Origin: Selaginella tamariscina
Lineage: Eukaryota > Streptophyta > Lycopodiopsida > Selaginellales > Selaginellaceae
Assembly: GCA_003024785.1 (NCBI GenBank)
Contig: PUQB01000861.1
Coordinates: 20,229-84,228, forward strand
DNA: 64,000 bases
Reading direction: 5' to 3'
Shown: positions 11,880 through 25,243 of the stretch, piece by piece
Layout of the letters: each line of letters opens with the position of its first letter
How positions within the stretch are numbered: the stretch's first letter is position 1
Notes under the pieces: model-generated
The model's database searches: none
Seen by the model: only the letters and a program-made list of their open reading frames with translations
Told to the model about the DNA's origin: nothing
Translations under genes and position numbers: made by a program

Positions 11880-12760
11880 CAAAACAAACATCGAATAATT
11901 AAGAAAATAATATTAATAAACACACTATGAACATATTTTAAATTATACATAATAATATATGATTTTATCTAATATATAGCCATATATAGTTTTAATAATA
12001 TATATTAATTTAATATTGATAAAAAGGTTTAACATTGAAATATTCTTGAAATAATAAGAAATTAATTGAGAAAATCCCATTAATATATACAAATGTAAAT
12101 TAAGTACTCAAATAATTAACTAAATTAATTATCATAATCATGTTTAATATTGGAATATTCTTGGAATAATAAGAAAATAATAAAGAATATCCCATTAATA
12201 TAAAGAAGATTAATTACTCAAGTAATTAAGGAAATGATATTAATATATATATTATTAAAACTATATATGACTATATATTAGATAAAATGATGTATTATTA
12301 TGTATAATTTAAAATATGTTCATAGTGTGTATTAATTTAATATTGATAATAAGGTTTAACACATGAATATTCTTGAAATAATAACAAATTAATTGAGAAA
12401 ATCCCATTAATATATACAAATGTAGAATAATTACTGCAATAATTAAGAACAAGACTAATTTAATTATGATAATCAGGTTTAATATTAGAATATTCTTCAA
12501 ATATTAATAAAATATTAAAGAATATCCCATTGATACTAGGAAATGAAAACTAAATACTCGAGTAATTAAGAAATAATAATAATAAACAGACTATGAATAT
12601 ATTTTAAATGATACATAATAATATATCAATTTATTTATGTATAAGTATATTTATATATATATATATAATATAAATATACTTGAATACTAAGAATGTAGAA
12701 TATAGTCTAAAATTTCGTAATATTAAACAGCTTGAATCACTTGAATAACATTAAATGCAA
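11880..12760. repeat. AT-rich core with imperfect ~190-bp repeats, element A
   Basis: Repeats of a unit that includes AAAATCCCATTAATATATAC, GAATATTC and AACTATATATGGCTATAT-like words. It separates the two divergent gene blocks. The hydrophobic 60-codon frames in the C and D copies arise from the repeat and are not supported as genes. Confidence 0.75.
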
Positions 12761-12788
12761 TTTTAAAATACTCATTGGAACTGGAGAG

Positions 12789-13085
12789 TATATATGTCAG
12801 AGTGTCGGATATTTGTGTCAACTCATCTTAAATTTTATTTTCTGTTCTTTTTAAAAAATTTGAATTTCTGACATATGTATTGTCGGTCTGACATGTAAAT
12901 TTGAAAATGCATTTAATTTCCCACTCAAATTCAGATCTGGTTCTTTCTCCGGCAAGGGTTTCTTCATTTCTGTATTTTTCACTCTTTAGATCTTCTTTTT
13001 TCTTCATAGTGATCATCTCAGGAGCGAGATTAAATTGGGTGCTATTCTTTATAGGAAAGCACGGCGCCTTCAGTGCTGTTTACAA
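12789..13085 (+). promoter_or_regulatory. Putative TATA box and leader exon of the transposase-like gene, element A
   Basis: A TATATAT at 12789-12795 is followed by a conserved leader that ends at a good splice donor (TTTACAA then GTAAGTATT at 13086). The transposase coding exon begins after a TTTATGTGCAG acceptor at 14269, so array 2 would lie in a 1.2-kb 5-prime intron. A 62-codon frame from 12901 runs to the donor, but it is out of frame with the transposase and broken in copy H, so I treat it as leader. Confidence 0.5.
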
Positions 13086-13249
13086 GTAAGTATTATAAAC
13101 AAATTTAAAAATACTTATAAAGATTCACTCTCTTACATTCTCTCTTAAAATTACAATTTAGGGGTTTAGGAATGCATTAGGATTATAATATATTCCGTTA
13201 GGGATTTATCCCGTTTAAATATCCTTTTAACTTAATATTCTAGGTTAAC

Positions 13250-14130
13250 CGGGGCGGCGGGATTAATCCGGCCATTTCTTTTTCGCCTCTTCGAAGAGGT
13301 GGCGGGATTAATCCCGCCACCATCTCTCGGGCAATGCTTCTCCGCCACTGAAAAAGAGTGGCGGGATTAATCCCGCCGATAACCTTCTCAACTGATGAAG
13401 AGTTACCAGAATTTATTAGAAAGAGTTGTCGGCGGGATTAATCCCGCCAACCATTTTAGGAGGCAGGGAAGGGGTGGCGGGATTAATCTCGCCACCACAT
13501 CCCTGTTTTAAGGATTTGGGGACAGGATTTATCCCGAGATCTCTTTGAAATCATAGTTTTGGAGAGAGTTATGTGCGGGTTTAATCCCGCCACCCATTCC
13601 CCGTCGTAAGAATTGTGGGCGGGATTAATCCCGCCTTGGACTCCCTCCGACAAGGAAGAGCCGGCGGGATTAATCCCGCCGCCTCTTCCTCCTCGGGGGA
13701 GTCCGCGGGATTAATCCCGCCGACTCTCCCGCGAGGATGAGCGGCGGGATTAATCCCGCCGGACTCCCTTCCGAGGAGGAGAGAGTGGCGGGATTAATCC
13801 CGCCGGACTCCCCGAGGGAAGAGGCGGCGGGATTAATCCCGCCGCTCTTCCTTGTCGGAGGGAGTCCAAGGCGGGATTAATCCCGCCGACTCGGCGGCGG
13901 GATTAATCCCGCCGACCGTTCCTCGTCGGAGGGAGTGGCGGGATTAATCCCGCCGGACTCCCGAGGGGAGGGCGGCGGGATTAATCCCGCCGGCTCTTCC
14001 TTGTCGGAGGGAGTCCAAGGCGGGATTAATCCCGCCGACTCTCTCGAAGGGGTTGAGTCGGCGGCGGGATTAATCCCGCCGACCGTTCCTCGTCGGAGGG
14101 ATTCGTGGCGGGATTAATCCCGCCCATCAG
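13250..14130. repeat. Palindrome array 2, element A
   Basis: About 16-20 copies of GGCGGGATTAATCCCGCC. The spacers belong to a different class from array 1: GACTCCCTCCGACAAGGAAG and its inverse CTTCCTTGTCGGAGGGAGTC recur, so adjacent palindromes and spacers form nested inverted repeats. Upstream copies near 13250-13570 are more diverged. Confidence 0.95.
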
Positions 14131-14275
14131 TTGTATTAATCAAACATGAGATATTATCTTTAAACATAATATTATTGGTATTATTGCATATTATTTACAA
14201 TTATTTATCAGATTTCTTAGAAATATTGCATAAACAGATATCATAAATAATACAATTATTTATGTGCAGGACAAT

Positions 14276-17200
14276 ATGTTTAATACTGAGATAAAGTATG
14301 TCTTCTTCGGAACAACGAGATAGTTGGCACTGGAACTGTGGAAGTTCGAGATAATAATGCATCATGTCACAATATTGCCCAAGGATCTTGTGTCGTATGG
14401 TGAACACCATTTACAAGCATGTTGAGGTTCTGGGAATGGAATTTGAGGAGGGTTCTCCTGTATTGTGGAATTTGGATGAAGTCAAGGCTGACACAGAATA
14501 TGCAGAGTCACAAACAAATAGTAGCACGAGTTACCAGATGATGGCTTGCCTGCTGTGATGGATGAGGTGATTCTCTTTCTTCGTGAGATTGAAGTCGGAA
14601 GAGGCATCATCACAGCTATAAATCCAATGGAAGCAGTGTCAGAAGAGAAACTAGGGTCCGACTTCGTGGGTAGTTGTGACAGAGGTTTCACCTAATGGCA
14701 CATTGTATCCTGGATCCCTCGTGAGGTGGCGAACATCTGAATTAAGACGGCAAGATGGTTCAACATATTCTGGGTTGGATTTCAATAATAACAACCCGGA
14801 AGAACAACTCATATTTGAAGAGGTTCCTTGCATTGGTCCTATTGTAAGAAAAAGGCGATTCATGGGTTGTAGATCTTCCCCTGCAAGTTTCAGCAAGAGG
14901 GTAAAGATGGATCCTACCTTCCGAAAGTGTTACGAGCATTTCCACGATTGACTGTTGCAAGAAGAAGTGTTGTCAGATGGCAGACCGGAATGAAATTACC
15001 CAATGTAGACATGTCTTTCGTATGCTCACCCAAAAGCAAAGGCATGAGTTTGTATATGCTGCACTAACTGGGTGTATTGATGGAATGGCCTCGGACACAG
15101 GTTATCAGAGTACATCCATGGTATTTAATAAGGTGCCATCTGCTTCAAAGCTTGGTACAGTATATACGGGATCCCAAAGACCACGTTCTACCGTCGGAGG
15201 ATAGTGGCTAGATGGAGCGCGAACCTCAGTTCATGGGAACACTCGCTTGGTCAAAACCCGCTCTCACATCATGGCAGCCATAGAGATACTCAAGGCTTTT
15301 GTGGAAGCAAATGCAGACAGGATGCCTCACAAATGCCGAACCACAAATGCAGGGGGAAAAATCTCAAGGTTTGCCTTCAATCTACATCAATTGAAGCTGT
15401 GTGAACATGTGAACAAGTGCCTCAATTTGATGGGCTCCAAGCAATCTGCACTGGTACCTTCAACAACATATGGAATACTCATTTTAAGGATGTGAGATTG
15501 CAAAACACTCTAGCTTTCTCTAAGTGACACTTGTACATCATTGAAGGCTGCAGAGGCTTGTGCAAAAAACCTTGGTGGAGATCACTACCATTCAAAGGAA
15601 GATGGAGCCCACATGATTGCACAACAAACTTGCGGTCTCAGTACTATGCACACCGCATGCTTTCTGTGTCACGCCCATCAGAGTACCTTGCTTGATCCAT
15701 GACAAGATGGATCATTCAAAGACAGCATTCCAAAGCTCTTTGCAACACCAAAGTGCCTTGGAAATGTTATGAAACTTCCGATTTCATTACAGGTGTGCTA
15801 ACACATGACACGTTGTGATCATATGGACACTTTTCACTTCCACATTGGTCTAGCGACTCCAATTTCACTATTGGTCTTAGCCATGTGTTTTCAGAAACCT
15901 TGAAGCCCACTCACAGACAAGTCCTATCAGTGATCTCAAAGTGAAGAAACAACACCTCAACCTTTACATAATGCTCTCATGAACACATCTGCACTTGAGG
16001 CTACTTGGGAATATGAGAGGCATGTCAGCAACCTGCACAAAAAACAGATGCCCTGTTGAAGTTCTGGTTCAGTGGAGGGATCTAGCTCAAATAGTGTAAC
16101 ATGTGTCCTCAAATCAAATAAGCTTCCTCGTCATTTGCTTTTACAGATGATAATTGTGCAGGCGAGAACAAAAATAGGTAAATCATTTTACTTAAGGTTT
16201 CTCAAGCTCATACTTACTTTTATTTTCAGATATGTGCTAGCATACTTGTCAATGCTTTTGCCAAAGGTGTGTTTGAAACAATCACGCTCAGTTTCCTTAT
16301 GGTTGGTCACACTCATGAAGATATTGATGCGTTCTTCAGCAAGGTCTCCAACTCTACAAAAAGGACAAGTGCACTTACCTTACCGCATATGAGAATCTTT
16401 TGAAAATTCATCTCAAAAAAAGTTGTGCTTTGCTTGTGACTGAGTGCCAGACTTCAAAAAATTTCTCAAGGAGTATATAAAAGAAGGAGTGATTCTTTAG
16501 TTGGTCACCTTGTCCGCTACAATTCTTTTTCTCATACGAATGGTATACCTATTATGCAGTACAAGTTACGGCCATCAGAGCAGGAGTGGTACCGAAAGGG
16601 CTTAATGCTCTTCAAAAGTGGAGAGGATGGAAAAGCCACTTCTCCCAGAAGGACAACCAGACCCTATTCCATTGAGTGCCCAGCTCAAGGAACAAGAGGT
16701 TATTATTGATGGCATCAAAAAATATGTGGCATGGGTTCAAAAATCGATGCCAAAGAATTCTGATAAGGCAACTGGTTACTCAGAACTATATAAGCATGTG
16801 GTCAACTATTGGGAGACTGTTGTTCGAGAGTTGGAAGGGCCTACTGTCAAAGTACAGAATTGCAACACCTTCTGGCCTAAAACAAGGTGGCGAGAGGAGA
16901 TTGAAATGACATCACTAACATAGATGACATAGAAGCCAGTAGTATGTGGAAGTGCAAACCCCACACTTTGTTGGACAAAGGAACCAAAAACCTAAACATA
17001 CTTTGATTGCTGCAAGATCTTCAAAAACTAATGATGGTCTCATTACTCCAGATGCGTCATATAATCAGCCTATTTGGATGGGTCAAATTATCGACACACC
17101 TGAAGTAATCACAAAAATAGTATTGTTAAGGTTGCATGGTTCAAACCACAAAAAAGGCGACACGAGAAGGAGAGCGAAAGATATAATGGATGCCTAGAGA

Positions 17201-17332
17201 AAACATGGTCTCCCAATCAAAAAGACCCAGCATGTTTATAAATGTTAAATCCATTCGATATGGGTGGATGTCAAGAACGTTGATAAAGTCACGATTAACA
17301 AAACTGCAAGGAATGTATGTTTCGAAGCTTAA
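14276..17332 (+). pseudogene. DUF7869-like transposase gene, element A (many frameshifts)
   Basis: Collinear with the gene of element D (48037 to 44916). Recognisable pieces include the N-terminal beta-domain (VEVRDNNASCHNI), the second copy of that domain, the K-C-D-T-C-type region, and GHTHEDID in a shifted frame. Frameshifts recur every 100-300 bp (for example near 14300, 14670, 15190, 15500-15950 and 16300). This is the most eroded of the near-complete copies of this gene. Confidence 0.75.
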
Positions 17333-17816
17333 AGCAATTACAAAATTATAAAATCATATATTTAATATTCATAATTATTATAAACTCTTTAATAATAGTA
17401 CCAAATTGTATACTTAACTATATAAAATTAAAAAATGATAGGAAGATGACTATATATAGGATTTATATATATATTATACTACAAATTTTTAATTAATAAT
17501 GTTATATTTAAATATTAATAATAACAACATCAATATTTATATAATGTACCTCTTATGCTCTTCCTTAATTGTTATATTAGCAATATATTATATAATTTAA
17601 TACATTCTACTTTTATAATGTTATTAATTTTGTTCAATGAATGCTATAATTATTAAAGGGTAAGAATACAAATAGAATATTCTAAAGAATATCTTCTTTT
17701 CAAACATATATTCTAAAGAATATTCCTTTAATATTAGAAAATGCTAATTAAATAGCTAAAATTGCTAATATTAGGAAATGGACTATAGCCATGCCCATTT
17801 TAGTTACAACTTACAT
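17333..17816. mobile_element. Transposase-side subterminal region and TIR, element A
   Basis: AT-rich, with repeated GAATATTC-type motifs near 17670-17730, ending in the inverted terminal repeat (17790-17816). The outer TGCAT is mutated to TACAT here. No gene. Confidence 0.75.
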
Positions 17817-18300
17817 AAGTATATATTATTAAGTTTATATTATATATATATATACACTAATACAATAAATAAATTGATTATATTATTATGTATCATTTAA
17901 AATATATTCATAGTCTGTTTATTATTATTATTTTATTAATTACTCGAGTAATTAATTTACATTTCCTACTATTAATGGGATATTCTTTGTTATTTTCTTA
18001 ATATTCAAAGAATATTCCAATATTAAACATGATTATCATAATTAAATTAGTCTTATTCTTAATTATCTCAGTAATTATTCTACATTTGTATATATTAATG
18101 GGATTTTCTCAATTAATTTGTTATTATTTCAAGAATATTCTAGTGTTAAACCTTATTATCAATATTAAATTAATATATATTATTAAAACTATATATGGCT
18201 ATATATTAGATAAAATCATATATTATTATGTATAATTTAAAAATGTTCATAGTGTGTATATTAATATTATTTCTTAATTATTCCATGTTTGTTTTGCACA
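17817..18300. repeat. AT-rich core fragment, element B
   Basis: Reverse-complement match to 26782-27280 and to the cores of the other copies. No gene. Confidence 0.7.
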
Positions 18301-19440
18301 TATTATATATAAACACAATCATAAATTTATATATACATGTGCACACGCATTAGAAGCACTTACAGAGACACATATGCACACACATGCACATTGCCCTAAA
18401 CCAAACTTGAGAAATTATATGTTGCTTCTTTATTGAAAAACATCATGTTCAACGCATGTATGATCTATATGTACTCAGTGTGTGTATGTAACACATTGAA
18501 TTTACACATGTAATATATATGTATGTCTGTGTGTATACACGTGTGTATATATGTGTACTAATATAATATATGCAATGTGTACGATTTTCATTTGTTAACA
18601 CTCTATCTCTTCTCTCATACATACACAGTGTCACCATGCATAATCCCTTCTCTCATACATACACACCATGCATGATCATGATCTATAATATGTAGCCTGT
18701 CTCTTCTCTCATACATACACACCATGCATGATCCATAATATGTACTGATGTTACAATATTATGTAATATGTATAATGTATATCTGTGTATAACACTCACT
18801 CCTCTCATACATAAACACCATGCATGATCCATCCTAACCCTAAACCCTAAACCCTATGTAACACATTGAATTTACACATGTAATATGTATGTATGTCTGT
18901 GTGTATACACGTGTGTATGTATATGTGTGTACTAATATATCCAATGTGTATGAATTTAATTTGTTAACACTCTCACTCTTCTCTCATACATACACACCAT
19001 GCATGATCCATGTAAATACGTATTGTCTCTTCTCTCTCAAACATACACACCATGCATGATCCATAATATGTATTATCACTCTTCTCTCATACATACACAC
19101 CATACATGATCCTGTACTCTGTCTCTCTAATATTAATATGTACTAATATGTATGTATGTCTATGTATATAATACTATGTGTGTATATATGTATCGCTGCA
19201 TGTGAAACTTTAACACTCTCATGGACACACACGTGTTAAACCCCTGCATGATATTTATTCTTGGGTGTATGTGATACACCCATGCACACGCACACGCTGA
19301 TAATATAATGAAAGAATATTCGTTTAGGGCGAATCACTAGTTTAATCTTTTTAGGGTTTAAGTATATTCTTAGAAGGAATATTCGATTAGGGTTAATATA
19401 TATTCTATTCCTTTTAGGGTTTAAGTATATTCCTAGGGTT
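18300..19440. repeat. Telomere-like and CATGCATG tandem repeat zone, element B
   Basis: Contains a CCCTAAACCCTAAACCCTA run near 18835-18857 and repeated CATACATACACACCATGCAT words. Same position as in the other copies. No gene. Confidence 0.75.
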
Positions 19441-19492
19441 TGTAAGGCGGCGGCAGCGGCGGCGGTGAAATCTCCTTCTCTCTCTCACACAG
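19330..19492 (+). promoter_or_regulatory. Putative leader exon and donor of the ParB-like gene, element B
   Basis: GGGTTTAAGTATATTC-type motifs, then a GGCGGC-rich leader that ends in CACACAG and GTGAGATCT (donor at 19493). It is the counterpart of the sites in A, C and D; conservation in this diverged copy supports a real splice donor. Confidence 0.5.
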
Positions 19493-19658
19493 GTGAGATC
19501 TCTCTCTCTCTCTCACACGCACACTCCTCTGAGTTTATTTATTTATTTATATATTTATATATGTGTATCTTAATAATATAATTTAGATCTCTATCTCTCG
19601 CACACACGCACACTCGTATACATACACACACACACACACACAATATACACACACACAG

Positions 19659-19689
<31 letters not shown>

Positions 19690-19775
19690 ATATATATATA
19701 TCCTTCTCTCTCTCTCTTCTCTATAGATCTCTATCTCTCGCACACACACACACACTTGTATACATATACACACAC

Positions 19776-19834
<59 letters not shown>

Positions 19835-20085
19835 TTGTTTGTTTGTGTATCTGTATAATTTTATTAATTTATTAATTTTATCTCTTGCACACGCACGCAC
19901 ACTCCTGTTTATCTGTATGATTTTATTTGTTTCTCTCACACACGCATACTCACGATATACATACATACACACCACACACACACATATATATACCTATATA
20001 CATATATACATACATATATTATGTGTACCAGTATCTGTATAATTCTATTTATTTATCTATTTTTCGCACACACACGCACACTCCT

Positions 20086-20142
<57 letters not shown>

Positions 20143-20625
20143 TATATGTGTGTGTGTGTATCTGTATAATTTTATTGATTTGTTAATTTTATCTCTCGCA
20201 CACACACGCACACTCATGTATATATATATGTGTGTGTGTGTTTTGTTTATCTGTATGATTTTATTTGTTTCACACATGCATACACACGATATACATATAC
20301 ACACATATATATATATACCTATGTACATATATACATACATATATTATGTGTACCAGTATCTGTATAATTTTATTTATTTATCTATTTCTCGCACACACAC
20401 GCACACTCCTATATAATATACACACACACACACTATATTATATAATTTTATTGATTTGTTTATTTATCTGTATGATTTTATTTGTTTCACACACGCTACA
20501 CACGATATACATATAATTGTGTATCGGTATAATTTGTGTATCAGTATAATTTTATCTGATTTGTCTATCTCTAGCACACACATACACTCTCCTACACACA
20601 TATACATATATAAATATATATGTGC
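19493..20625. repeat. CA/TA microsatellite block, element B
   Basis: Includes a pure (TA)n tract near 19779-19831 and repeated TGTATAATTTTATTTATTTA words. Low-complexity frames only. Confidence 0.9.
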
Positions 20626-21620
20626 GTAGCGGTGGGATTAATCCCGCCGCTATATGGTGAGACGTGTGTAGCGGCGGGATTAATCCCGCCGCTATATGGT
20701 TAGCCCTCGCGGCAGGATTAATCCCGCCGCTATATGGTTAGACCCTCGGCGGTGAGATTAATCCCGCCACCCTTCAGGCAGGCTATTCCGTTAGCCTCAT
20801 GAGCGGCGGGATTAATCCCGCCCGTACGCATGTCCTGCGTGGAATCGGGCGGGATTTATCCCACTGCCAAAGGCTTGCCTGAAGGGCCTGGCGGCGGGAT
20901 TAATCCCACTCGATTCTGCGCAGGGATTGGTGTCCGGTGGGATTAATCCCGCCGCCTAGGGCCCGAGTAAAGGGCCTGGCAGCGGAATTAATCCCGTTGC
21001 CAAAGGCCTGCTTGAAGGGCCTAGGCGGGGGATTAATCCCGCCGCCTAGGGCCCGAGTGAAGGGCTGGGCGGCGGGATTAATCTTGCTGCCTTGCGCGGA
21101 ATTGGGCAGGATTAATCCCGCCGCCAAAGGCCTGCCTGAAGGGCCTAGGTGCGAGATTAATCCCGCCCGATTCGCGGAGAGAATTGGCGTCCGGCGGATT
21201 AATCCGCCGCATAGGGACTGAGTGAAGGCCCTGGGCGGGATTAATCCCGCGAGCCTTTCAATGCCTATTGGAGGAATGAATCCCGCCACCCTTCCCTTTT
21301 CTCATTGGTGAGTCGGACCAATCCCAAACGTTTCTGTCTGAGACGTAGAAGGTTTACAACATACCAATGGGAGAACTGGAAGGTGGCGAAATTCATTTAA
21401 CCATCCCTTACATGGTGGGCGAGAATTAATCCCGCCTCCTTTCTGGAGTCACTGAAGGGTGTGCATAATAAATCCTGCCAAGTTCTCTCTGAGACCGAGA
21501 AGGTGGCAAGATTAATTCTGCACTCCCGTTCAAGCCTCCAGAAAGGTGGCGAGATTAATCCCGCCCACTCTTTCAGGAGGCATTGAAGGGGTGACGAGAT
21601 TAATCCCGCCGCACCTTCCA
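20626..21620. repeat. Palindrome array 1, element B
   Basis: Shorter and more mutated than in C and D. Many units read GGCGGGATTAATCCCGCC with one or two changes. A CCATTGG-type unit (about 21300-21375) and the TTTCTGGAGTCACTGAAGGG spacer are conserved. Confidence 0.9.
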
Positions 21621-21944
21621 TGTGAATATATATGTGTTAGTATATATAAGTTGCATATCTCATTTTATTTACTTTTATCATCTTATCATAATATTTCAAG
21701 TAAAAGCTAGGAAACTATGTAAAACTGTACAGACATTTGTGGTGGTTTTAAAACAAAATGTTATCTTTCTTTTGCACTAGCACAAAGGTGAGCTTTGGAC
21801 AGTTAATTCCGTTCACTTCTCTCTATGTATTATTTTTGTATATTCGGGTTATACAAGTGTGTGTGCGTTTTTATATGATTTGTTTCATAGTGTATTATTT
21901 TGCAGAAGGACAATTTAATTAAACAAGGAGATCGAGTCATTAAT

Positions 21945-24900
21945 ATGGAGTCGTCGTCAAATTCTGGGTAAGAATTAAAATAAATCTGTTATACTCGGAT
22001 ATGTGCTTGAACTAATCATTTTTGTATTCAGAGTGGAATTGAGGTGACATTAAAGACGAGAGCAGAGAAGAGATGGGCAGGGGGATCTGGAATCAACTTG
22101 GCCATATTTCAAACTAAATGGAAGCACATGAAACAACCATGGTTGCTGTCAAACTAACCTCTGTCACATCGCATGGACAAGCAAAACAATGGAAAGTGGG
22201 TGGCTAGTCAAGCATCCGAAAACATGCTGAACCCAGATTGAACGATGCTCACACATATGCCTTGTTCCATCCATGTCACGTTCTCGAATCCAGAGGTCAC
22301 CAGTTACAACATTAATTTCAGGTGGTTTTGTCGACTTTGGATAATGACGTTCACGTGTTCACTAATGATGTTGACCGTGGAGTTCTTCTTTAACTCAACG
22401 AAAGCCATCTATGGAGGGATCCAACTGGATCTACTTCGAAGATCTTTCAAATTCATCGAGTAGGTGTATTCTTAGGAGATATTGCTTCACAATACAGAAA
22501 ATCCACAAATGGAGCAATTGTCCCTCTTTACATTGAAGAAGAACACAGCGACATCATAAAGGAGATTGAGAGGGTGGCTTGGTCTCAGGTTCTTTACAGA
22601 TCACGTTCAATTTGCTTAGCAAATTTCTGGAGCTGGAAGAGTGTGCCGAGAACATTAGAACAACATCAATCGGGGATCACACATGTTGATTCGGATCGTA
22701 GAAGAAAATCATTAGTCGTTTTGTCAGCTGCACCTGTGGCGTCCCATGTTGCAATAAGCCACAAGGAAATGATGTTGGATGATAGGATTTACAAGTGTAG
22801 AGTTAAGTATTGCAGCGTCAACCCAAACTTCAATTACAAGCCACTGAATCAGGAACGTGTAGCTGAGCTCATGGAGAAGATGAAGGACGACAATTCTTAC
22901 ACCATTCCACATAATGCTGTTTTGTGCGCATACTACGAGAGAAACAAAGGCGCTGACAAAGTGTGGATCACAACACCGGAACAAATGAGGAAGGTTCAGA
23001 AGGAGAATAGAAAATCAGTTAAGTACTACATCATTAGTGGCAAGCACACAATAACAGCAGCCCAACGACTTCTCGACGAACACAACAAAGGAACGATGGC
23101 AACAAAACTTTCCGAGCATACCCGTGAGAAGCTAACTAAAAGATTCGGCGTTTTTAGCGAAGCTGAATCTCACAATCGAGCAGTACCATAAGTTATCGGC
23201 GTAATGGGACGCTGCAGACACCAACCACTACAACAGCAAAATATGGGAGAAGTTCAAACACACGCGAGCCGTGTGGGAATCTCTTCAGCGACCACAAAGA
23301 GCTACCGCAGGAAATACACAATCTGCGGACTACCGGGTAAGCAAATTGTTTGGGCGGGATTTATCTCGCCGGTATATTAATCTGTCTTTTTTCTCAGAGA
23401 GTTGAAGAAATTGTAGCAGTTGATTTTGCCCAGGTGGGCGGGAAGGAAACATCCTTTTTGATGATGTTGATTTCTTGTCCCGAGGATAGGATCTTTGCGA
23501 AATGGTTGGGGATTATGGAATCCTTTTCAAAAGGAACACTGAAGAAGAAGCAGACAAGTGAAGTGGAGCCCTCAGAGAAGTTTGCAAAGAAACCCAGTAA
23601 GACGCCGAAGGCTAAGTCTGTTTAATCTATAAAGGATGTAGACAACGATTTCAAGCTCACATGATTGAAGCCTTTAAATGGAACAACGATGGAGGAGATG
23701 AAAGTCTTGGCTGATTTGGTGATTGATGGCAAATTACAGATTAACAACAGCAGCCCCACCTCTCCTTTTCATCTCAAGGCAATGGAGTTGAAGACGGTCA
23801 GGCACTTCAAGGAGTGGTTGGGAATACACTGCCACAAACTGGGTTGGATTTCGGCTTCAACATACGAAGAGGTCAGCAAATATTTGCATGTGACAAATGA
23901 TGATATGCTTGTCGAATGGGTGAATCAATCGGAAGATCTGGGCAAGAATCTATTGCACGCCAACGCCAAAAAGGAGAAAATTGCGATGACGCCTTCTCTT
24001 ATGGCAGTCCTTCAGCAGCGGAGAACCGAGTTGAACCTTATAAAGGAGGATGCTACAAATCACAACAAGCCCTACAGATGTTTGTTGTTGGATTCGGAGA
24101 CTTTATGGGTACCATCACTGCTTGTAGGAAACCGTTTCAATTGTTCGTGATGGATCGGCGGGTGTCAAAAAATCCTTCGACAGACAGGACACTAGAGGAT
24201 TTGGTGGAAGAAACTTAGTCGTGCAAGTATGTACAAAGAAGGTATTTATTATTGAATTCATACTTGCACTCTTGACTGATATCTATGTTTTTAGGTATTT
24301 ATTTCTTGATTCTTGCTCATGTCACCGATACCTTTGCCTTCTCCTTTGCCAAGAGGAATAAACATCGTTGGATAGGATTTTATATGAATGATGTTGATCC
24401 GAAGTGCATTGATTCGGTTGTTCACTTGGTTGTTAGGAATGCGCCAAACAGTTTCAAACTTCCAAATGACTGGCTAGGCATCTGTTTGCACTCCAACGGC
24501 CCTGAACCTCCATCCGATACACCGATATGTGAGAGTGACGTATTCGGCAATGTACGTTATCCAAACATCACAAGTCAAGTGGCACAGAGCATCGTCAACT
24601 TGATTAGGGGTCCTCACAGTGATGTGTGGGTTTTTGACTACTGCACTAGGGGGTCCGTCTTGAAGGAGTGTTACCTTCGGCATACATGTGTATTTGCCGT
24701 TGAAAAGGATAAGACCATGGTTGAGGACCTGAACAAGTGGATAGATAGGTTCTCAACTGAATACCCCAACAAATCCATAAAGGAGTATTTGAGAAAGTTC
24801 CCTCCCGATAAGTGCGATAGCTCTGAAGACGAATCTGGTTCAATGTCGGAGTCTGAGGACAAACTTCAATCAGATATTAGACCGGAAGTTATCTCGAGGA

Positions 24901-25043
24901 GTACAGAACATTCGCACACTCCATTACCCATGGAAACATCAATAGAAGATACAGAAGAGCATGAACCATCTCACAAGCGGCTTAGACCTTCTTCGCCTCA
25001 CTCAGAAGGTAATAGCGAAGAAGAATTGTTAATGAGTTCTTAG
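21945..25043 (+). pseudogene. ParB-like/DNA-methyltransferase-like fusion gene, element B (stops and frameshifts)
   Basis: Same exon plan as D: small first exon (ATG at 21945), large exon with the ParB motif KYYIISGKHTITAAQRL (the GQH of other copies is GKH here), a 61-bp intron with the palindrome relic near 23356, the lysine-rich exon, a short intron near 24242-24294, and the methyltransferase-like exon (24295-25043), which is fully open. Breaks include a TAA in place of CAA near 23624, a TGA in place of TGG near 23662, and frameshifts near 22200 and 23150. Confidence 0.8.
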
Positions 25044-25243
25044 AGTGACGAATAGTTGTAAATGAGTGTAACATAAGGCATTTTTGTATATTTCGTTTAT
25101 ATTTGTACAGAAAATAAATTCTCAAGGATTAATGAAGCTTTTAGTTCAAACATGGGTCACACATTAACAAGGTAAAAATATACCTTGATAATTTTAAGGT
25201 CAGCTAATTATCATTTTGCAGATGTAATGAAACAATTGAGAAC

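Larger units (their letters stand above)
2821..17816. mobile_element. Element A: full-length ~15 kb TIR element, decayed
   Basis: Bounded by 27-bp terminal inverted repeats at 2821-2847 and 17790-17816. From left to right it holds the FCP1-like gene (minus), the ParB/methyltransferase-like gene (minus), palindrome array 1, microsatellite, telomere-like zone, AT-rich core, palindrome array 2, and the transposase-like gene (plus). Length is 14,996 bp, close to copies C and D. All genes are frameshifted. The bases next to the two ends (ATAA left, AAGT right) do not form a target duplication, and the flanks come from two different older copies. A therefore probably sits at a rearranged junction and not at a simple insertion site. 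Confidence 0.85.

Noticed and set aside
12901-13089. 62-codon frame ending GKHGAFSAVYK, which resembles a protein-kinase glycine loop
   Set aside because: It is out of frame with the transposase start, is broken in copy H and by a base loss in D near 49229, and no other kinase motif follows. More likely an untranslated leader exon.
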